From positions 4,097,501 to 4,161,500 of the forward strand of contig NZ_CP053708.1 of NCBI RefSeq assembly GCF_013201075.1: 64,000 nt of DNA, written 5' to 3'. How positions within the stretch are numbered: the first letter of the stretch is position 1; each line of letters opens with the position of its first letter. The position numbers were made by a program, and so were the translations under genes. Source of the stretch: Lichenicola cladoniae. GTDB taxonomy: Bacteria > Pseudomonadota > Alphaproteobacteria > Acetobacterales > Acetobacteraceae. Below are positions 59,258-64,000 of this stretch, in pieces. The notes under the pieces are model-generated. The model did not search any database and was not told the DNA's origin. It saw only the letters and a program-made list of their open reading frames with translations.

Positions 59258-60730
59258 TCACTGACGGTTGTAGACATCCTCGATGCGGATGATGTCGTCC
59301 TCACCCAGGTAGGCACCGGACTGCACCTCGATCAGCGTCAGCAGGATGCGGCCGGGATTTTCCAGCCGGTGCTCGCAGCCAAGCGGCAGGTAGATGCTCT
59401 CGTTTTCCCGGACCATGGTCTGCTTGCCGTCATGGGTCACCAGCGCCACGCCGGCGACGACGATCCAATGCTCGGCACGATGAAAATGCTTCTGCAGCGA
59501 CAGCTGCTCTCCCTGCTTGACCACGATCCGCTTGACCTGGAACCGGTCGCCCTGGATCAGGCTCTCGTAGAAGCCCCATGGACGATAGCTGCGGTTATGC
59601 GCCACCGCCTCGTGCCGACCAGCGCCGCGGAGCCGCTCGACCACCTTCTTGACGTCCTGGGCGCGATCGCGATGGGTGACCAGCACGGCGTCCTCGGTGA
59701 CCACCACGATCGCATCCTGCAGGCCGGTCACCGCGGTGACGATGCCGTCCGACCGGACGTAGCAGTTCGTTGTGTGCTCCAGGAACACGTCGCCGATGCC
59801 CACATTGCCGGTCGCATCCTTGGGACTGATCTCCCACAGCGCTTCCCAGCTGCCGACATCGGACCAGCCGAGATCGGCCGCGACCACGGCTGCCCGGCTG
59901 GTACGCTCGGCCACCGCATAGTCGATGCTGATGTCGGGTGCGGACGCGAAAGCCTCGGGCTGAAGCCGGATGAAGTCGAGATCCGTTGCCCGGCTCTCGA
60001 CCGCGCGACGCACCGCCGACAGCACCTCGGGCGCATATAGCTGCATCTCCTCGAGCAACGTCTCTGCGGTAAAGACATACATGCCGGAGTTCCACAGATG
60101 GGTCCCCGACGCTACCAAAGTCGCAGCGGTTGCGGCATCCGGCTTCTCGATGAAGGCTTCCAGTGCGTTCACGCCGGGCAGGCCATCGAGCGGCGCGCCC
60201 GCCTCGATATAGCCATAGCCGGTCTCGGGCCGTGTCGGCTTCATGCCGAAGGTGACGATCCGGCCGCTGCGTGCGGCGGTCACGGCGGTCGCGACCGCTT
60301 CGGCCAAGGCTTCCGGCTTGGTGATGGCCGAGTCCGCGGCCATCATCCAGAGCACGGCATTCGGCATGTCTTCGGCCACCAGCAGGGCCGCGGCGGCCAG
60401 CGCGGGGGCCGAGTTGCGCCCGACCGGCTCCAGCACGATGCGGGCACCTTCGATGCCGGCTTCACGCAGCTGTTCCGCGATCAGGAACCGGTGCTCCTGG
60501 TTGCAGACGATCACCGGTGCCGCAAATCCGGCGCCGACCCCGCGCAGGGCCGTTTCCTGGAGCATGGTCTTGTCGGAAATCAGCGGCCAGAGCTGCTTGG
60601 GGAAACTCGCGCGCGATACCGGCCAGAGGCGGCTCCCGGAACCGCCGGACAGGATGACCGGCACAACGACAACACTGTTCGCGTCGCCATGACGCTGCTC
60701 GACAGCAGGAACTTGACTGGCTTCGAGCAT
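59258..60730 (-). CDS. manC: Mannose-1-phosphate guanylyltransferase / mannose-6-phosphate isomerase
   Basis: The 490-residue bifunctional enzyme has the nucleotidyltransferase motif PVILSGGSGSRLWPVSR and FPKQ (residues 24-47), EKPD and SG...YVF segments of the GDP-mannose pyrophosphorylase, and a C-terminal cupin-type isomerase domain from RPWGFYESLI with the metal His in HFHRAEHWIVV. It makes GDP-mannose for surface polysaccharide and glycolipid synthesis and could feed the many glycosyltransferases here. ATG at 60728-60730 gives MLEASQVPAVEQ. The type II PMI/ManC fusion is common in alginate- and EPS-producing bacteria. Confidence 0.95.
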   Translation of the reverse strand: MLEASQVPAVEQRHGDANSVVVVPVILSGGSGSRLWPVSRASFPKQLWPLISDKTMLQETALRGVGAGFAAPVIVCNQEHRFLIAEQLREAGIEGARIVLEPVGRNSAPALAAAALLVAEDMPNAVLWMMAADSAITKPEALAEAVATAVTAARSGRIVTFGMKPTRPETGYGYIEAGAPLDGLPGVNALEAFIEKPDAATAATLVASGTHLWNSGMYVFTAETLLEEMQLYAPEVLSAVRRAVESRATDLDFIRLQPEAFASAPDISIDYAVAERTSRAAVVAADLGWSDVGSWEALWEISPKDATGNVGIGDVFLEHTTNCYVRSDGIVTAVTGLQDAIVVVTEDAVLVTHRDRAQDVKKVVERLRGAGRHEAVAHNRSYRPWGFYESLIQGDRFQVKRIVVKQGEQLSLQKHFHRAEHWIVVAGVALVTHDGKQTMVRENESIYLPLGCEHRLENPGRILLTLIEVQSGAYLGEDDIIRIEDVYNRQ

Positions 60731-60877
60731 GGCATTTCTCCGGCATGAGCGTGAGACGCTCGGCTTGCTGTTATCGCGTGGAACGCGTGGCTGGTTATCC
60801 TGGCGTCGAACACCCGGCTTCGGGGCCTATAACGCCGGGATCGAGGTTTAGGACAAAAGCGTCCTTCAATATGCCGA

Positions 60878-61186
60878 TCAGATCGGCCGGTGCGCCTTGT
60901 CCAGCAGCCGACGCAGCAGGCCTGGCTTTGCCGGGACGGCCTTCTTCTGGGCAAGCAGTTCGGCGTCGCGCTCCGCCTTCGCCCGCCGGTCCTTCTCGGC
61001 CATCCATTTATCGACGTTCATCCCGGCCTTGGCCGCACGCCGCGCCTCGTAGGCCTGCTTACCTGCGGAAGCCGGTGCGGCTTTGGCGATCTTGGCGGGG
61101 CCGGCGGCCGATACGGGGGGCTTTACCGCCGGAGCACGGACGGCAGTGGGCCGGTCCGGCGTCGTCCTGTCCTTCTTTTTGAACAT
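60878..61186 (-). CDS. Small basic Ala/Lys-rich protein, unknown function
   Basis: The 102-residue protein MFKKKDRTTPDRPTA... is rich in Lys, Arg, Ala and Pro, lacks a signal peptide or membrane span, and has a helical C-terminal half (EARRAAKAGMNVDKWMAEKD; LLAQKKAVPAKPGLLRRLLD). An ATG at 61184-61186 was chosen; a GTG 18 bp upstream is possible. The charge pattern suggests a nucleic-acid- or membrane-associated protein, but no family is recognised. It lies between manC and the small lipoprotein gene, all on the minus strand. Confidence 0.55.
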   Translation of the reverse strand: MFKKKDRTTPDRPTAVRAPAVKPPVSAAGPAKIAKAAPASAGKQAYEARRAAKAGMNVDKWMAEKDRRAKAERDAELLAQKKAVPAKPGLLRRLLDKAHRPI

Positions 61187-61295
61187 CGGGCGTCTCTGAC
61201 TCACTAGCTGGGCCGAGGGTTCTCCACCCTTGAACTAAACTCGGCAAGTGCCGGCGCGGCGCAGGAATAAGGTCACGTCCGACAGGCCGGAGCGA

Positions 61296-61613
61296 TCAGC
61301 TGCGGGCAGCGACGCTTCCATGCCAGGCGCACCGGTCACCCGGATGGGAAAAGAACATCGCCGAGCGGGTTGGAGCGAAAAAACGGCCATCGCCCAACTG
61401 AAGCACCAGCCTGTGCCCATGTTCGGAGCTTCTGGCCGAGAGCGGCATCGAGGCCGGTTTGCAGAGCAGGCTATCCTGATGCGCTGTCACCTTGGTATGG
61501 TGGCCAGCCTGTGCCGCCTCGCCGCACGAGGGCAGGACGACCATGCACAGCCCGGTGACCAGAGCAGAAAGCATGGTCCGGAAGCGCGTCGGACGGGTCG
61601 AATGCTGCATCAT
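61296..61613 (-). CDS. Small predicted lipoprotein
   Basis: The 105-residue protein starts MMQHSTRPTRFRT, has a hydrophobic stretch (MLSALVTGLCMVVL) and the lipobox-like LPSC near residue 30, then a short Ser/His-rich mature part with two further Cys (LLCKP, DRCAW). A strong ribosome site, GGGAGGCCAG, precedes the ATG, which supports a real gene despite the small size. It is probably anchored in the inner or outer membrane. No family recognised. Confidence 0.55.
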   Translation of the reverse strand: MMQHSTRPTRFRTMLSALVTGLCMVVLPSCGEAAQAGHHTKVTAHQDSLLCKPASMPLSARSSEHGHRLVLQLGDGRFFAPTRSAMFFSHPGDRCAWHGSVAARS

Positions 61614-61743
61614 CTGGCCTCCCTTCTACCTGTCAAAGGGTAAGGAGCAGACGCGAACGAATCAAGAACAAACTGAGCGGGACGAACTCGATGCAAATAT
61701 GCAACACTAGTCACTAATTTGCAACCATGACGATAGTAACGTG

Positions 61744-62040
61744 TCAGCGGTGACGACTTGCACGCTGGTTAACCCGCTCGCGTAACTCTTTTCCGGCCTT
61801 GAAGAACGGCACGACCTTCTCGTCGACCGCCACCGGCTCACCCGTGCGCGGATTGCGACCGGTGCGTGCATCCCGTTGCTTGACGGTAAAGGCACCGAAG
61901 CCACGAAGCTCGACTCGCTCGCCGCGTGCAAGGGCCGCAGTGACTTCGTCGAAGATGGTGGAGACGATCAGCTCGATATCGACCGTGCGCAAATGCGGGT
62001 TGGCGGACGCAAGCTCGGCGATCAATTCCGACTTGGTCAT
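61744..62040 (-). CDS. ihfB: Integration host factor, beta subunit
   Basis: The 98-residue protein has the HU/IHF fold: [17 protein letters not shown] at the start, the [21 protein letters not shown] strand-turn, the DNA-bending arm with RNPRTGEPV (Pro-tip), and [12 protein letters not shown] at the end, which distinguishes IhfB from HU. It pairs with IhfA (not in window) to bend DNA at promoters, origins and phage sites. ATG at 62038-62040 starts the canonical N-terminus; the frame runs upstream but is non-coding there. It lies 25 bp after sppA, the same pair found in many alphaproteobacteria. Confidence 0.96.
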   Translation of the reverse strand: MTKSELIAELASANPHLRTVDIELIVSTIFDEVTAALARGERVELRGFGAFTVKQRDARTGRNPRTGEPVAVDEKVVPFFKAGKELRERVNQRASRHR

Positions 62041-62065
62041 GCCTGTTCCACCCCCGGCCACATCG

Positions 62066-63037
62066 TCAAGGTTGCCAGACCGAAATTGCACCGTCAAGCG
62101 CAAGTCCTTGCGGGACAAGGGTTTTCGAAACAGGATCGTTCAATAGTGCAACGACTGTATCATGCGTCATGGCGACGGCGATGCCGTTCAGGGCGCCACT
62201 GATACGCGTTCGAAACCAGCCTTGTTTCGCCTTCCGATCCAATGGCTGGACCGGCAGATCCAACGACAAATGCCGGTTGCTCGCCAGCCACTGCCTGGCG
62301 TCGCGCTCGTCGCCGATCTGGTCGATCAGGCCGAGTCCCAGCGCCTGGTGCCCCGTATAGGGACGACCATCGGCGAGGCTGCGCACCTTGGCGGGATCCA
62401 TGTGCCGGCCGGTCGCGACCATGCCGACGAACTGCTCGTACAGGTCCATGACAACGCCCTGGAGCATGACGCGGCCTTCGGGCGACAGCGGCTTGACGAT
62501 GCTGGGCTGGCCCTTCAACGGCCCCGAAACCAGCTCGTCCACATTGATGCCGAGCTTGCCCAGCAGGCCGGACACGTCCGGGCTCTGCAGGATGACCCCG
62601 ATCGAGCCGGTCAGCGTCGCGTTCGAGGCGAAGATCCGGGTCGCCGGCACGGCGATTATGTAGCCGGCCGAGGCCGCGACGCCGCCCATCGTCACCACGA
62701 CCGGCTTTTTTTCCGCGAACCGGGCGATCGCGTCGTGCAGAGACTCACCGCCCGACACCGAACCGCCGGGGCTGTCGATCGCCAGGATCAGTCCCTTGAC
62801 CCCGGCATCCTTGGCCGCCGCGTCGATCAGGTCGAGGCGGTCGCGATTCTCGGTGATCAGCCCATCGATCCTGAGCCGGGCCAGATGCGGGCCGCTTCCG
62901 AGCAGGTGGCCCTGATGCCGGCCGAGGCTGGTCGCCAGCAGGGCCAGCACGAAGCCCACTACCGCCAGCGCCCGCCATATGGTGAGCCGGCGCTTCAGCC
63001 GCAGGCGATCGACGACCAGGTCAGCTTCGAGGGTCAT
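62066..63037 (-). CDS. sppA: Signal peptide peptidase SppA (serine protease, S49)
   Basis: The 323-residue protein has one N-terminal membrane span ([15 protein letters not shown] near residue 30) and an S49 protease domain: [20 protein letters not shown], the nucleophile Ser in [16 protein letters not shown] and the general-base Lys in [13 protein letters not shown]. It is the short (about 36 kDa-type) SppA rather than the tandem-domain E. coli form. It degrades leftover signal peptides at the inner membrane. ATG at 63035-63037 (MTLEADLVV). It is cotranscribed with ihfB. Confidence 0.95.
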   Translation of the reverse strand: MTLEADLVVDRLRLKRRLTIWRALAVVGFVLALLATSLGRHQGHLLGSGPHLARLRIDGLITENRDRLDLIDAAAKDAGVKGLILAIDSPGGSVSGGESLHDAIARFAEKKPVVVTMGGVAASAGYIIAVPATRIFASNATLTGSIGVILQSPDVSGLLGKLGINVDELVSGPLKGQPSIVKPLSPEGRVMLQGVVMDLYEQFVGMVATGRHMDPAKVRSLADGRPYTGHQALGLGLIDQIGDERDARQWLASNRHLSLDLPVQPLDRKAKQGWFRTRISGALNGIAVAMTHDTVVALLNDPVSKTLVPQGLALDGAISVWQP

Positions 63038-63216
63038 GCGGCAAAGCCAATCGGACAAGTTCGACCTCGACGTTATGGCCGAATGCCGGTCGCAGGGAAG
63101 GCCGGTTCGACACCAGCAGCCGCAATGCCGATCGAGTCCGGCCTGGACGATCGGACGGAAGCGTGACTGGCTCGTCCGGAACCGATGCCGCACAGTCGTT
63201 GCGACCAAGGACTGCC

Positions 63217-64000
63217 ATGCTCGAACACGTTTCCGACCCCGACAGCACGCTTCGCCGCACATTCGAGGCCCAACGCGAAGCAGCCGCCGCGTCGTCGGCA
63301 TCGGGACCGGACCTGGCTGCCCGGCTGGATGCGCTGGCCAGGATCGCCACGCTGCTGGACCGGTCCGGCAGCCGGCTGCATTCGGCGATTTCCGATGATT
63401 ACGGCCACCGCGCCTACCCTGAAACCGCACTCGCCGAGCTGATTCCGATCCAGGCGGCGGTCCGGTTTGCGCGGCGCCGGCTGGCGGGCTGGATGCGGCC
63501 GCAACGGCGCCGCGTGGGGGCCGCGTTCCTGCCGGGACGCGCCTGGGTGATGCAGCAGCCGCTCGGGTGCATCGGCATCGTCTCGCCGTGGAACTACCCG
63601 CTTTTCCTGTCGATGGGCCCGCTGGTGGATGCGCTGGCTGCCGGCAACCGGGTCATGCTCAAGCCGTCCGAGCTGACTCCCCGGTTCGGGGCACTTCTGG
63701 CGGAACTGCTGGGGGAACGCTTCGATCCGACCGAAGTGGCGGTCATCAATGGCGGGGTCGATGTGGCGCGCGCCTTCTGTGCCCTGCCGTTCGACCATCT
63801 GCTGTTCACCGGCTCGACCTCGATCGGGCGCGACGTGATGCGTGCCGCATCGGCCAATCTGACACCGGTCACGCTGGAGCTCGGCGGCAAGAGCCCGGTC
63901 ATCGTGTGCGCCGACGCCGATATCGGCCGCACCGCCCGCAGCCTGATGGTCGGCAAGCTGTTCAACGCCGGGCAGACCTGTATCGCGCCGGACTACGTGC
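63217..64000 (+). CDS. Aldehyde dehydrogenase, coniferyl-aldehyde type (3' truncated by window edge)
   Basis: The first 261 residues of an NAD(P)-dependent aldehyde dehydrogenase are present. Visible motifs are GIVSPWNYPLFLSMGPLVDA (Rossmann, Asn of the oxyanion hole near residue 128), LKPSELTP, LFTGSTSIGRDVM with the cofactor Gly, LELGGKSPVIV with the general-base Glu, and FNAGQTCIAPDYV with the nucleophile Cys near residue 257. The short N-terminus and PWNYP motif fit the class 3/coniferyl aldehyde dehydrogenase group. ATG 63217 follows CCAAGGACTGCC. It is divergent from sppA; the C-terminus lies outside the window. Confidence 0.93.
   Translation, partial: MLEHVSDPDSTLRRTFEAQREAAAASSASGPDLAARLDALARIATLLDRSGSRLHSAISDDYGHRAYPETALAELIPIQAAVRFARRRLAGWMRPQRRRVGAAFLPGRAWVMQQPLGCIGIVSPWNYPLFLSMGPLVDALAAGNRVMLKPSELTPRFGALLAELLGERFDPTEVAVINGGVDVARAFCALPFDHLLFTGSTSIGRDVMRAASANLTPVTLELGGKSPVIVCADADIGRTARSLMVGKLFNAGQTCIAPDYV

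Noticed and set aside
1-64000. CRISPR array, rRNA genes or replication origin
   Set aside because: No regularly spaced direct repeats, no rRNA-like sequence and no DnaA-box cluster or dnaA/parAB genes were seen.

Overview
The window looks like chromosomal DNA of a GC-rich alphaproteobacterium, most likely an acetic-acid-bacteria relative (Acetobacteraceae/Rhodospirillales). The basis is high GC with GC-rich third codon positions, gene content (bacterial sphingolipid synthesis, trxB-LysR and sppA-ihfB pairs, MotAB, class Ia NrdA/NrdB encoded apart) and protein similarity as I recall it. No database search was run, so genus is open. There is no rRNA, CRISPR array or intact insertion sequence; one tRNA-Arg(ACG) lies at 33867-33943.

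Layout. 1-8.6 kb: housekeeping and small-molecule genes (HPF/RaiA, purU, nrdB, an SDR and a FAH-family hydrolase, a GreA/B-like factor, MYG1), then an MmyB-like regulator between two paralogous NAD-binding reductases that share an upstream element. 8.6-29.4 kb: an envelope-lipid and glycan locus. One tightly packed minus-strand operon runs lptF-lptG-fatty acid hydroxylase-ceramide synthase-like acyltransferase-NTP transferase-acyl-AMP ligase-epimerase/reductase. Next to it lie a lipid/ceramide kinase-like gene coupled to a Tam41-like cytidylyltransferase, and spt-acp (serine palmitoyltransferase and its carrier protein). Surface glycosyltransferases, a GINT1-like propeller protein and a desaturase follow. 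29.4-33.8 kb: nrdA, guaA and a small lipoprotein.

33.9-42.4 kb: an AT-richer, gene-poor stretch beside tRNA-Arg that looks like an acquired island. It holds two tandem paralogous secreted proteins with a CBM60-like domain, two glycosyltransferases each preceded by a copy of a ~70-bp repeat, and about 3 kb of apparently non-coding or decayed DNA. 42.4-49.9 kb: a 1,216-residue multidomain glycosyltransferase, then an operon of DegT-type aminotransferase, FAD/NAD(P) protein and methyltransferase. 49.9-64 kb: fRMsr, NUDIX, a lipoprotein with two aspartic-protease motifs, motA-motB, a GT2-GtrA/GT39 pair, a MITE-like inverted-repeat element, Lrp, trxB-lysR, manC, two small proteins, ihfB-sppA and a truncated aldehyde dehydrogenase.

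How it fits together. The central theme is building and exporting outer-membrane lipids. Spt plus its ACP would make 3-ketosphinganine, the reductase and acyltransferase would make ceramide, the hydroxylase and desaturase would modify chains, and the kinase and cytidylyltransferase would activate the head group. LptF/LptG lie in the same operon, which suggests a dedicated export link. Tandem NrdR-like boxes with the same 32-bp spacing precede both nrdA and nrdB, about 29 kb apart, and probably co-regulate them.
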